A stretch of 64,000 nt of DNA from Bacteroidota bacterium. Its GTDB lineage: Bacteria; Bacteroidota; Bacteroidia; Bacteroidales; Dysgonomonadaceae. The stretch lies in assembly GCA_023622765.1 (NCBI GenBank), contig JAMNYO010000070.1:62001-126000 (forward strand). The letters are read 5' to 3'. Position 1 is the stretch's first letter, and every line of letters starts with the position of its first letter. A model generated the notes under the pieces. The model worked only from the letters and a program-made list of their open reading frames with translations, did not search any database and had not been told where the DNA came from. A program made the translations under genes and the position numbers. This document shows positions 9,636 through 16,851 of this stretch, in pieces.

Positions 9636-11831
9636 ATGAAGCGATACCTGTTCCCGTTCTTGATCATTTTTCTTTGCACCTTCTCCGTTGCCATGCAAGC
9701 GCAGGAGAGGGAGTGGCGGGTGCTGGTAGAGCAGATGGCCGAAGAGGAGGGGGCACGTGCCGATGCCATCGAGAACCTGTACGAAGAGCTTCTCTACCTG
9801 GAGCGCCACCCGATGGACCTTAACCGGGTGAGTCGTGACCAACTGGAACGGTTTCCCTTGCTATCATCGGAGCAGGTACTTTCCCTGATGGAGTTTTTGG
9901 AGGAAAATCGACCCCTATACACCGTCTACGAGTTGCGGAATGTGCCCCGGCTTGATCACCGCACCGTGGAGTTGATTCTTCCCTTTTTTCGGGTCGATGA
10001 GGCGGAAGAGGTACGGATCCAGGATTGGGAACGGGTTCGGGAGCAAGATCGGGCATGGGAGAAGCCACTCGATTTCCTGAAAAAGGCTCGCCACGAGGTG
10101 CAGGGTCGTTTCGATAAGACGCTCACGGAGCGGGCCGGTTACCGGGCTTTACCCGATAGTCTCCTCGAGCGATACCCCAACCGCAACTACCTGGGAGAGG
10201 ATTTTTACACTTCCCTCCGCTACTCGTTGAGCTATTACAACAAGCTCCAGGTGGGCTTCACGGCCGAGAAAGATGCCGGTGAGCCGTTCTTCGTGAAGGG
10301 ATACCGCAAGGGGTATGATCACCATGGCGTGCACCTTATGCTACGAGACGTGGGAAAGCTGAAAACGGTGGTGTTGGGGGATTACCGCCTCTCCTTTGGG
10401 CAGGGGTTGGTGCTGAACAACGACTTTATGGGGAGCAAGGCGTGGGGTACCGACAATATCGCACGTCGTACGCAACAGCCCAAGCGTCATTTCTCCACGG
10501 CCGAGAGTGGGTTTTTCCGCGGGGCGGCAGTTGCCGCGCAGCTTGGGGATTTCTCCCTCACCGCTTTCTACTCCAGCCGCTGGATCGATGCCAACCTGAA
10601 CGACCAGGGGGAGATTACCTCCCTGAAGGTAGATGGGTTGCACCGCACCCCGCTGGAAATGGAGAAACGGAAGAACACTTGGGAGCAGGTAAGTGGTGCG
10701 AACATCACCTACCGTCACGGCCGTTTTCAAGCGGGGGCGAGTGGTGTTTACTACCGCTATAACCGGTTGTTCAATCCCGTGTTGCGAACCTACAACCAAT
10801 ACTACTTGAGGGGTTCGGACAACTGGAACGCGGGAATCGACTACTCTTACCAGCTGCCCGGCTTTATCTTCGCGGGTGAAACGGCCATCGCCCGTAACGG
10901 GTCGGTCGCCACGATCAACATGGTGCAGTACCGCCCCTCGGGGATCCTTAACTTGTCGCTGTTGCACCGCCATTACCCGATCTCCTACAACGCGTTGCAC
11001 GCTCAGGCTTTCTCCGAGGGGAGTCGGGTGCAAAATGAGCGGGGACTCTACGTGGGGGTGGGGAGTCAACCGCTTCCCAAGTTCAACGTTACCGCCTATA
11101 TTGACCTGATCCGCTTCCCGTGGGTGCTTTACGGGGTGGATACACCCTCGAAAGCGGTCGACTTTTACCTGCTGGGGAGCTATAGCTTCTCTCGCGGTAA
11201 GTTTCTCGAAGCCCGCTACAAGTTGAAGCGAAAGGAAAAGAACCTCACCGTACCCGATTTAGCCGCTCGACTCGTAATCCCCTATACCACCAACAAACTC
11301 CGACTGCGCTATTCCCACGACCAGAGTCGGGGTTGGAGCTTTCGCACCACGGCCGATTTTGCGGCCTACTCAGAGAAAAACCTGACCACGAAAACCTCCA
11401 CCGAGAATGGCTATCCAGAGGAATTTTCTCCCGAGGAACAGGCGGTACCGAACGGCGTGACCGCGAAAGGTTCACCCGTGAAACGCTCCTCCGCGGAGTT
11501 CGGTTACATGATCTCCCAAAGTGTCTCCTACCGCGGGAAAGCACCGCTGACGGGCGACGCCTACCTCGCCTGGTTCGACGCCGACAGCTATAACGCTCGT
11601 CTCTATTCGTACGAGCGCAACCTGCTGAGCACGTTCTATATGCCCTCCTTTTACGGGAAAGGGATCCGCTTTGCGCTCTCCGCGAAGTACCAGCTGCTAC
11701 CGGAGCTCGCCCTCTCGGTGAAATTAGGGCACACGCGCTACTTCAACCGCGATACCATCGGCAGCGGGACGGAGATGATTGACGGCAACCGCCGGACGGA
11801 CCTCTTCACCTACCTCGTCTGGAAGTTTTAG
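9636..11831 (+). CDS. Helix-hairpin-helix / outer-membrane beta-barrel protein
   Basis: This 731-residue protein has a clear signal peptide (cleavage near MQAQ). Residues about 35-115 contain two ComEA-like helix-hairpin-helix units (PMDLNRVSRDQLERFPLLS and VYELRNVPRLDHRTVELI). The rest alternates aromatic and polar residues as in an outer-membrane beta-barrel and ends in VWKF, with a terminal aromatic residue suited to BAM recognition. Proteins of this make-up are widespread in Bacteroidota and have no firm function. HHH motifs usually bind DNA, so a role in DNA contact or uptake at the surface is possible but unproven. Confidence 0.75.
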   Translation: MKRYLFPFLIIFLCTFSVAMQAQEREWRVLVEQMAEEEGARADAIENLYEELLYLERHPMDLNRVSRDQLERFPLLSSEQVLSLMEFLEENRPLYTVYELRNVPRLDHRTVELILPFFRVDEAEEVRIQDWERVREQDRAWEKPLDFLKKARHEVQGRFDKTLTERAGYRALPDSLLERYPNRNYLGEDFYTSLRYSLSYYNKLQVGFTAEKDAGEPFFVKGYRKGYDHHGVHLMLRDVGKLKTVVLGDYRLSFGQGLVLNNDFMGSKAWGTDNIARRTQQPKRHFSTAESGFFRGAAVAAQLGDFSLTAFYSSRWIDANLNDQGEITSLKVDGLHRTPLEMEKRKNTWEQVSGANITYRHGRFQAGASGVYYRYNRLFNPVLRTYNQYYLRGSDNWNAGIDYSYQLPGFIFAGETAIARNGSVATINMVQYRPSGILNLSLLHRHYPISYNALHAQAFSEGSRVQNERGLYVGVGSQPLPKFNVTAYIDLIRFPWVLYGVDTPSKAVDFYLLGSYSFSRGKFLEARYKLKRKEKNLTVPDLAARLVIPYTTNKLRLRYSHDQSRGWSFRTTADFAAYSEKNLTTKTSTENGYPEEFSPEEQAVPNGVTAKGSPVKRSSAEFGYMISQSVSYRGKAPLTGDAYLAWFDADSYNARLYSYERNLLSTFYMPSFYGKGIRFALSAKYQLLPELALSVKLGHTRYFNRDTIGSGTEMIDGNRRTDLFTYLVWKF

Positions 11832-11891
11832 GATGCACTTTCTCTATGACACGAAAGCGCCTTTGAGTATCGCCTACCACAAAAGCTACGC

Positions 11892-12062
11892 GTGAAAGAG
11901 CAGGCTACCCTCGGCAAGTTCCAAAAGATCGTCTTCGACCCGGAACAACTGGAACCGTTGAACGAGTTCCTCTCCACGGTGGAGGAGTGCTACCCTGGCT
12001 TACGAGTCTTTTCGATCCTCAAGGAGGCGTTCGAGAAGGAGGAGGTAGCGGCTACAAGGTAG
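11892..12062 (+). CDS. Short ORF, possible remnant of a longer gene
   Basis: From GTG 11892, 56 codons read as a soluble, charged, helix-forming peptide (VKEQATLGKFQKIVFDPEQ at the start, ending KEEVAATR). The frame is open from 11850, just after a TGA, and composition suggests real coding sequence. No ATG is available and I do not recognise the family. It could be the 3' remnant of a decayed gene at the edge of the accessory island. Confidence 0.35.
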   Translation: MKEQATLGKFQKIVFDPEQLEPLNEFLSTVEECYPGLRVFSILKEAFEKEEVAATR

Positions 12063-12230
12063 CTAATTTTCTGCCAAAACTTGCCTTTGAAAAACATATA
12101 TCACTGGCAATAAAAGCGTTGCGTTATCACTCAAATGTTAAAACTCTGCCTTGGGATATATGCCGTTGCAGTTGAGCGGAAAAACCACTACCTTTGCATG
12201 AGTATCCTATAACCGTAAAGCAATTGAAGT

Positions 12231-12509
12231 ATGGCAACAAAAGAACGAAAAGTTTTGAAAAAGATTTCATCTATTGCAGTCCTATTAGTTGGCTACTTAG
12301 GGTTATTGTTATCGCTCGAGGGCTGTGTCGGAGATAAATATTCTATTTTCTTCTTGGGGTTATATTTAGTGTCTCTAGGAACTTATTCTGTAATCTCTGA
12401 CTTTGGACTATTGAAGTATCGGTATTTTTAAAAACGTCCGGGAGCTTTATTGCTGTTATTTGTATTGCCAATGGTTTTATTCGTACTCATTCAGCACCTT
12501 GTAGGCTGA
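12231..12509 (+). pseudogene. Small multi-pass membrane protein interrupted by an in-frame stop
   Basis: From ATG 12231, 66 codons give two hydrophobic segments (about 12-30 and 38-58), ending KYRYF before TAA at 12429-12431. Reading on in the same frame gives KRPGALLLLFVLPMVLF and on to HLVG with TGA at 12507-12509, a third convincing membrane helix. One base change (TTA for TAA, within T5A5) would restore a 92-residue three-helix protein. It is therefore either a nonsense-mutated gene or a real 66-residue protein with a vestigial tail. Function is unknown. The bases from 12510 to 12666 hold no recognised gene. Confidence 0.5.
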
Positions 12510-12666
12510 TAAATTACAATTGAAACCCATATCGGTGGGAGATGGAGATACAACAGCTTAGATTTCCGATTCATCATCAGACCACAACAATAACTAATAG
12601 GTAAATAAGCGACATTTAAAGATTACCTATAGAATAAATAATCTTAATTTATTGATATTACATGTA

Positions 12667-13440
12667 ATGAAAACTTTGCTTGTTGCCCTATTCATGCTGG
12701 TTGGCAACCTAGTGTTAGCCCAACCCATACCCCACTCGAATGGAGGGAGGTATTTAAAAACGGTGGAGTATAACGTGGATATGATGGGAGGGGAGGGCCC
12801 CATTTACAACCTGCAGCGTAAATCGGTGATTGATAAGCTGTTTTTTGGGTCCACCAACTCCCACGTGGAGTTCGTGTACGAGGCATTCCCGGAAGGGATC
12901 AACGAGGCCGTCGCCTTACGCGTCATCAAGGACCCGGAACACGATGCTTATGAACTGGAAGTGATGCGACAACAAAACATGATGGAGGTGTATGGCAGGC
13001 TAAAACACGTGCTGAAGGAGAAGACAACCACGATATTCGTGCCCTTCTGGCTATCCAACATGTTATCGTACGAAGCGGAAGAGCGAATAAAGGAGCACAA
13101 CAAACAAACGGCCATCAGCAAGCTTAGCGATGAGCTATACCAACCATATCGGCCCGAACCCTTGAAGATGACCATTAGCAAGGAACTGGCCGAGAAAATA
13201 CACGATAAGACGATAAAGCTAATCGTCAACTTCAGAGGGGAAGGCATACCCCCAATGATTTCTGACGGCGACAACGTTACATTTCGTTGTGTTGTGGGCG
13301 ACGAGTTGTGGACTTTGGCGATTCACGTTCCCCAGGGGCAGGCTCTCCAACTTTGTAACCTCTTCCGGAAAATAATCACGGAAAGCCTCGATAACCAGAT
13401 GGACGAGTCAACCTACTTGACGTCGCTCGATGATTTTTAA
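12667..13440 (+). CDS. Exported protein of unknown function
   Basis: The protein has 257 residues when started at ATG 12667, which gives a standard signal peptide (MKTLLVALFMLVGNLVLAQ, cleavage after VLA). An in-frame TTG at 12652 would add five residues before the signal and is less likely. The mature part is charged and mixed alpha/beta with no family I recognise. Its size and signal suggest a periplasmic or surface protein. It sits among other orphan genes (12231-14720) and is not obviously part of an operon, being preceded and followed by more than 150 bp. Confidence 0.65.
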   Translation: MKTLLVALFMLVGNLVLAQPIPHSNGGRYLKTVEYNVDMMGGEGPIYNLQRKSVIDKLFFGSTNSHVEFVYEAFPEGINEAVALRVIKDPEHDAYELEVMRQQNMMEVYGRLKHVLKEKTTTIFVPFWLSNMLSYEAEERIKEHNKQTAISKLSDELYQPYRPEPLKMTISKELAEKIHDKTIKLIVNFRGEGIPPMISDGDNVTFRCVVGDELWTLAIHVPQGQALQLCNLFRKIITESLDNQMDESTYLTSLDDF

Positions 13441-13579
13441 CTTATCGCGGCTCGGAAGACTTTTTCAGGCACTCGTACACCGTTGACTTAACGGGTTTCA
13501 AGATAAACTAACAACAGGGAACAACCTTGGTTAATTGATGAAAATTACAGCAGGTATGGAACTAATATAAACAGTTCAT

Positions 13580-13625
13580 GGCGGGAGGGCCCCTTGGATG
13601 CGTGACTTCCAAGGGCGTTCCCGCC
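13580..13625. repeat. GC-rich inverted repeat
   Basis: GGCGGGAGGGCCCCTTGG pairs with CCAAGGGCGTTCCCGCC around an 11-base loop, giving a long stem with one internal mismatch area. It lies between two orphan genes, 45 bp before the next start codon. No T-run follows on either strand, so it is not a classical intrinsic terminator. It could be an RNA structure or a mobile-element remnant. Confidence 0.5.
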
Positions 13626-13669
13626 TACCTGAGGTAAGGGGGCATCATATTTCAATAAAACGAATTGAC

Positions 13670-13927
13670 ATGGATAAAGTAAGAAAGTACACTTGGATTT
13701 TGTTGTGCGCGGCTTTAGCCGTGTGGCACGCTTACCTGCTAATAGGCACGGGAGGTGCGATTAATTTAAGGTGTACGATAAACGCCTGGAACCTTGCCCT
13801 CGTGTTGGTGTTCACAACGGCTTTGCTTCATGAATTAAAGGCTAACAAAACCGTACTCACCGTGATGGTAGGCCTATCGCTCATCGCCTGTATCTACACA
13901 GCCTTCTTTGCGAAATTCTTGGGTTAG
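13670..13927 (+). CDS. Small membrane protein of unknown function
   Basis: ATG 13670 gives 85 residues (MDKVRKYTWILL...). The protein has three hydrophobic segments (about 7-23, 35-52, 60-80) and almost no soluble domain. An upstream in-frame ATG at 13598 would overlap the GC-rich inverted repeat and add an implausible basic extension, so the shorter start is preferred. I do not recognise the family. It is one of a group of small membrane or lipoprotein genes in this accessory island. Confidence 0.55.
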   Translation: MDKVRKYTWILLCAALAVWHAYLLIGTGGAINLRCTINAWNLALVLVFTTALLHELKANKTVLTVMVGLSLIACIYTAFFAKFLG

Positions 13928-13939
13928 AAAGGATAAAGT

Positions 13940-14049
13940 ATGACAACAAAAGAACCGCGAAAAAAGTCGTGTTAGAGGGGAATATTTTCGGTATCGAGTT
14001 GCCGATGACTCACGTGGCATACAAAGAACGAGACAAAAAGAAAGATTAG
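13940..14049 (+). pseudogene. Short ORF with apparent one-base loss in an A-run
   Basis: ATG 13940 begins MTTKEPRKK and hits a stop after 11 codons. One frame over, the same stretch continues KKVVLEGNIFGIELPM to KERDKKKD and stops at 14047-14049. Adding one A to the A6 run at 13960-13965 would join them into one 36-residue peptide. Its first bases (ATGACAACAAAAGAA) resemble the start of the gene at 12231 (ATGGCAACAAAAGAA). It is either a decayed gene or a read error. Confidence 0.3.
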
Positions 14050-14075
14050 GATTTCAGACACTGTACAAGATTATT

Positions 14076-14477
14076 ATGGATAAAAATAGATTATGGATAA
14101 TAGGGACGTTAGTCACTCTTTTGCTCCTCGGTTTTTCATGTAAAAAGCAGAATGAAGCCTCAAGCGACACCTACGCGAGCACGCTTAAGGAGTTAACGGA
14201 GTTCATCGAGAAACCGGACAGCCTGTTGACACCAGAGCAGCAAACGAAAAAAGAGACGCTCTTTTCATTGATTTTGGAAAGCGTAACTGTCAAAGATGGG
14301 CAGCTTTCGAGCTTGGCCGAGGAGAAGAATTTTACCAACAAAGGGCTTTCAAAGTATTATCACGATATTTTGGAAACATCGCTCAAGGAGGCGAACCAGT
14401 GGCTGAAAGAGGAGAAGATAACCAACCTGGACTCGCTCTTGCAGACATCAAAGAACTTCCTGTTCAAGTTGCAATGA
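14076..14477 (+). CDS. Small lipoprotein of unknown function
   Basis: This 133-residue protein has a lipoprotein signal peptide (hydrophobic core about 8-20, lipobox GFSC, Cys about 22, then KKQ). The mature part is lysine- and glutamate-rich and mainly helical. It has no motif I recognise. A single-domain outer- or inner-membrane-anchored lipoprotein is likely. It is the last intact orphan before the AbiE cassette. Confidence 0.6.
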   Translation: MDKNRLWIIGTLVTLLLLGFSCKKQNEASSDTYASTLKELTEFIEKPDSLLTPEQQTKKETLFSLILESVTVKDGQLSSLAEEKNFTNKGLSKYYHDILETSLKEANQWLKEEKITNLDSLLQTSKNFLFKLQ

Positions 14478-14516
14478 CCCTTATAGCAGGGACGATTTTC
14501 ACCACGCGATCTTTGA

Positions 14517-14720
14517 CATCGTGAGGGGGAAATTGTTATTCTTTTGCATTTATCTGGTCAACCCCCTGGAGAAACATTTAATTTGGCACTTATCGCGCTT
14601 GTTGTTACAGGTTTAATTGTCTTATTCGTTTTATTACTGAAATCTCGTGAAAAGCAATATAAACATCTTCCCGCGATAATAGGATTCTCTACAGGGATAT
14701 TAATATACCTGATTTTTTAA
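14517..14720 (+). pseudogene. Hydrophobic ORF fragment without a start codon
   Basis: The frame opens after TGA 14514 and runs to TAA 14718-14720 without an ATG. It encodes two likely membrane helices: NLALIALVVTGLIVLFVLLL, and, after a charged loop (KSREKQYK), AIIGFSTGILIYLIF. This looks like the 3' end of a small membrane protein gene that has lost its start. The rest of the gap up to 15014 holds one of the 20-bp direct repeats and the abiEi regulatory region. Confidence 0.35.
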
Positions 14721-14777
14721 TTTATCCCCAGTTACTTGCTATTGGCATATAATAAAAGATAGAAACATGCGCTTTAC

Positions 14778-14797
14778 ACACTTTTTGGGACAGTATC
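14778..14797 (+). repeat. 20-bp direct repeat, left copy (flanks AbiE cassette)
   Basis: ACACTTTTTGGGACAGTATC occurs here and, exactly and in the same orientation, at 16663-16682. The two copies enclose only the abiEi/abiEii genes and their regulatory region (1.9 kb). They could be attachment-site halves, the ends of a lost mobile element, or remnants of two copies of one insertion sequence. Confidence 0.8.
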
Positions 14798-14963
14798 GTT
14801 TAGAATAGGGATAACTGGTCTCAAATATCTCCTATTTTTGCGACAAATAACCAATGAGGTATCCATCTATCACGCTGTTCCCCAGTTATATAAAGTGAAT
14901 GTAAATGGCGAGGGGGGGCTCGCTAAAAAATTCTTTTTCAAAGTAATCGCGTTTGAAATTACA

Positions 14964-14996
14964 TTTGTCACAAATTCAGTGTATATTTGTGACAAA
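14964..14996 (+). promoter_or_regulatory. Symmetrical operator and -7 box upstream of abiEi
   Basis: TTTGTCACAAAT (14964-14975) and ATTTGTGACAAA (14985-14996) are perfect inverted repeats with a 9-bp spacer. Each arm is itself a near-palindrome TTTGT(C/G)ACAAA, with centres 22 bp (about two helical turns) apart. A Bacteroidota -7 match TATATTTG (14982-14989) overlaps the right arm, so a bound dimer would cover the promoter. AbiEi antitoxins are known to repress their own operon by binding inverted repeats. The abiEi ATG lies 18 bp downstream of the operator. Confidence 0.75.
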
Positions 14997-15014
14997 ATAT
15001 AACATGCTTATTCC

Positions 15015-15608
15015 ATGCAAAGCGTTGAAGACAAAATTGATAAATATATAAAATTAAGAGCAAGGGGTTCACTTTTTTTCCCGGAAGATTTCAGTGAGTT
15101 CGGCTCGTATGATGCCGTTCGCAAAGCCCTTCAACGATTGGAAGAAAAAGGTGTAATCAGACGTGTAGCCCAAGGTATCTATGTCCGCCCCAAAGTAAGT
15201 AAATACATTGGAGAGGTACTACCTTCCATCGAGGAAATTGCCAAGGGGATAGCCAAGCGGGATAAAACTCGTATTGTACCAACTGGTGTTTATGCATTGA
15301 ACATTCTTGGGTTAAGCACACAGGTTCCCATGAAATTGGTTTTTTTGACCGATGGAGCTCCACGCACCATAAAAATAGGGAAACAGACCCTGAAATTCAA
15401 GAAAACTACCCCTAAAAACCTGATGGCAAAAGGGGAAATCAGTAGTCTAGCCATTCAGGCACTACGTGAGATTGGAAAGGACAATGTGACAGAGGAAGAA
15501 GAGGAAAAGCTTATTGAATTGCTGAAAAAAGAGAAACCGGAATTACTGGAACACGATGTTTTTTTAGCACCGGTTTGGATACAGAAAATAATGCAGAAAG
15601 CGCTATAA
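15015..15608 (+). CDS. abiEi: AbiEi-type antitoxin / transcriptional autorepressor (type IV TA)
   Basis: This 197-residue protein has an N-terminal winged helix (about 1-62; FPEDFSEFGSYDAVRKALQ, then EKGVIRRVAQGIYVRP). It continues with the conserved AbiEi core (PTGVYALNILGLSTQVP, LVFLTDGAPRTIKIG) and an acidic/lysine-rich helical C terminus. In the family, the N-terminal domain binds inverted repeats in the promoter and the C-terminal part counteracts the nucleotidyltransferase toxin without contacting it (type IV). The stop overlaps the toxin start as TAATG (15606-15610), so translation is coupled. The operator upstream fits autoregulation. Confidence 0.88.
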   Translation: MQSVEDKIDKYIKLRARGSLFFPEDFSEFGSYDAVRKALQRLEEKGVIRRVAQGIYVRPKVSKYIGEVLPSIEEIAKGIAKRDKTRIVPTGVYALNILGLSTQVPMKLVFLTDGAPRTIKIGKQTLKFKKTTPKNLMAKGEISSLAIQALREIGKDNVTEEEEEKLIELLKKEKPELLEHDVFLAPVWIQKIMQKAL

Positions 15609-16641
15609 TGGCAAAAATTAAATTTTATCATATACCCGACAACGAAAAACGAGTTATCTTTCAGGAGATAGCCCGCTTGAAGAATATGCTGCCCTTCGCC
15701 GTAGAAAAGGATTGGTGGGTTACGCGAACCTTATCCATCATCTTTGATATGGAAATCGGTAAACATCTTATTTTCAAGGGTGGCACGTCGTTGAGTAAAG
15801 CCTTTAACCTGATAGAACGGTTCTCGGAAGATATTGATCTGGCCGTGGATCGGGAGTACTTTGGCTATGCCGGAGAACTCACCAAGAAAGAAAGGCAAAG
15901 ATTGAGAAAAGTATCGGGAAAGTACGTGGATGAGGTTTTTATCCCGACCTGAAAGTAAAATTTCAAGAAAAAGGATTGCATAACGCCAGGGTAGAGCTGG
16001 TTGAAGAAGTTGAAAGTGATAAAGACCGTACGATCAATATTTTCTATCCAAATGTCATCGCTTCCCCAGGCTATTTGGCACCGAAGGTACAGCTGGAAAT
16101 TGGTAGCCGATCGTTGAAAGAGCCGTTTACATTTAAAACCATTTCATCGCTTGTGGATGAAGCTTATCCAAGCAGTGATTTTGCACAAGATGCGTTTCAA
16201 GTGCCTACTGTGAATCCGGAACGCACGTTATTGGAAAAGATATTCCTGCTTCACGAGGAGTTTCAGCGTCCTGCCGAAAGGATGAGAGTGAACCGGCTGA
16301 GCCGTCATCTATACGATATTTTCAAGCTTTCACAATCTCCTTACGCTGAAAAAGCGTTTACTAATCCAGAGTTGTATCAGACAATCGTGGAGCATCGGTA
16401 CAAATTTAACCGGATTGGGCACATCGATTATAACTTGCATCAGCCCCAGACCATCAGCATGCTTCCGCCGGAGAGGGTGCTGGCAGACTGGAAAGCAGAT
16501 TATGAGACCATGCTCGAGCAGATGATCTATGAGGAAAATGCGCCATCGTTTGATAAACTGATAGTAGAGTTGAAAAAATTGAACGAGAAGATAAATTCCC
16601 TGGGTTGGAAGTTTGACTTTGATTTCTCAATTAAGAAGTAA
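15608..16641 (+). pseudogene. abiEii: AbiEii nucleotidyltransferase toxin, frameshifted
   Basis: The true start is ATG 15608 (MAKIKFYHIPDNEKRVI). The first 114 codons contain the catalytic nucleotidyltransferase core: FKGGTSLSKAF, then the acidic motif SEDIDLAVD. The frame ends at TGA 15950-15952. Reading resumes one frame over from TAT 15940 (YPDLKVKFQEKGLHNARVEL) and continues to 16641. This matches a normal AbiEii of about 344 residues. One extra T in the T5 run at 15936-15940 would restore the gene. As written, the toxin is cut after the catalytic motif while the antitoxin stays intact. A read error is a real alternative, and a canonical -1 slippery heptamer is not present. Confidence 0.85.
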
Positions 16642-16662
16642 GTTGGCGGGCAAATGTTTCAG

Positions 16663-16682
16663 ACACTTTTTGGGACAGTATC
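16663..16682 (+). repeat. 20-bp direct repeat, right copy (flanks AbiE cassette)
   Basis: Identical to 14778-14797 and in the same orientation, it starts 21 bp after the abiEii stop codon. The bases outside the 20-mer differ between the two copies, apart from short T-rich similarity. Confidence 0.8.
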
Positions 16683-16734
16683 TTTTTTACTCATTAGGAT
16701 AGATTTTCTGCTAGCATATCATGCTAATTTTTAT

Positions 16735-16765
16735 GCAAAGGTAACCATGACTTGATTACCTTTGC
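16735..16765 (+). terminator. Perfect 10-bp inverted repeat downstream of abiEii
   Basis: GCAAAGGTAA (16735-16744) and TTACCTTTGC (16756-16765) form a perfect stem with an 11-base loop, followed by TGTATTTTT. A second small hairpin, TAGCAT/ATGCTA (16712-16726), followed by ATTTTT lies just upstream. Together they would end transcription of the AbiE cassette before the ABC-F gene. Confidence 0.5.
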
Positions 16766-16815
16766 TGTATTTTTAGCAAAAAATTGACTTTTAGGCCTGT
16801 ATTGATAGTTTTTTG

Positions 16816-16823
16816 TACTTTTG
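16816..16823 (+). promoter_or_regulatory. Promoter -7 box for ABC-F gene
   Basis: TACTTTTG matches the Bacteroidota -7 consensus TAnnTTTG and lies 28 bp before the ATG at 16852. It sits within the apparent N-terminal extension started at TTG 16813, which supports the ATG as the true start. No -33 TTTG with normal spacing is evident. Confidence 0.4.
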
Positions 16824-16851
16824 GACTTCCAAACAGGTTAAACCGACCGCT

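Noticed and set aside
10341-11069. 242-codon minus-strand ORF opposite the HHH/barrel gene
   Set aside because: Antisense shadow without independent promoter or motif.
15930-15955. Programmed -1 frameshift in abiEii
   Set aside because: The site is GGTTTTTA, not a canonical X-XXY-YYZ heptamer, and no downstream stimulatory structure is evident; mutation or read error is simpler.
14778-16682. Complete insertion sequence around abiE
   Set aside because: The 20-mers are direct, not inverted, and no transposase or integrase is present between them.
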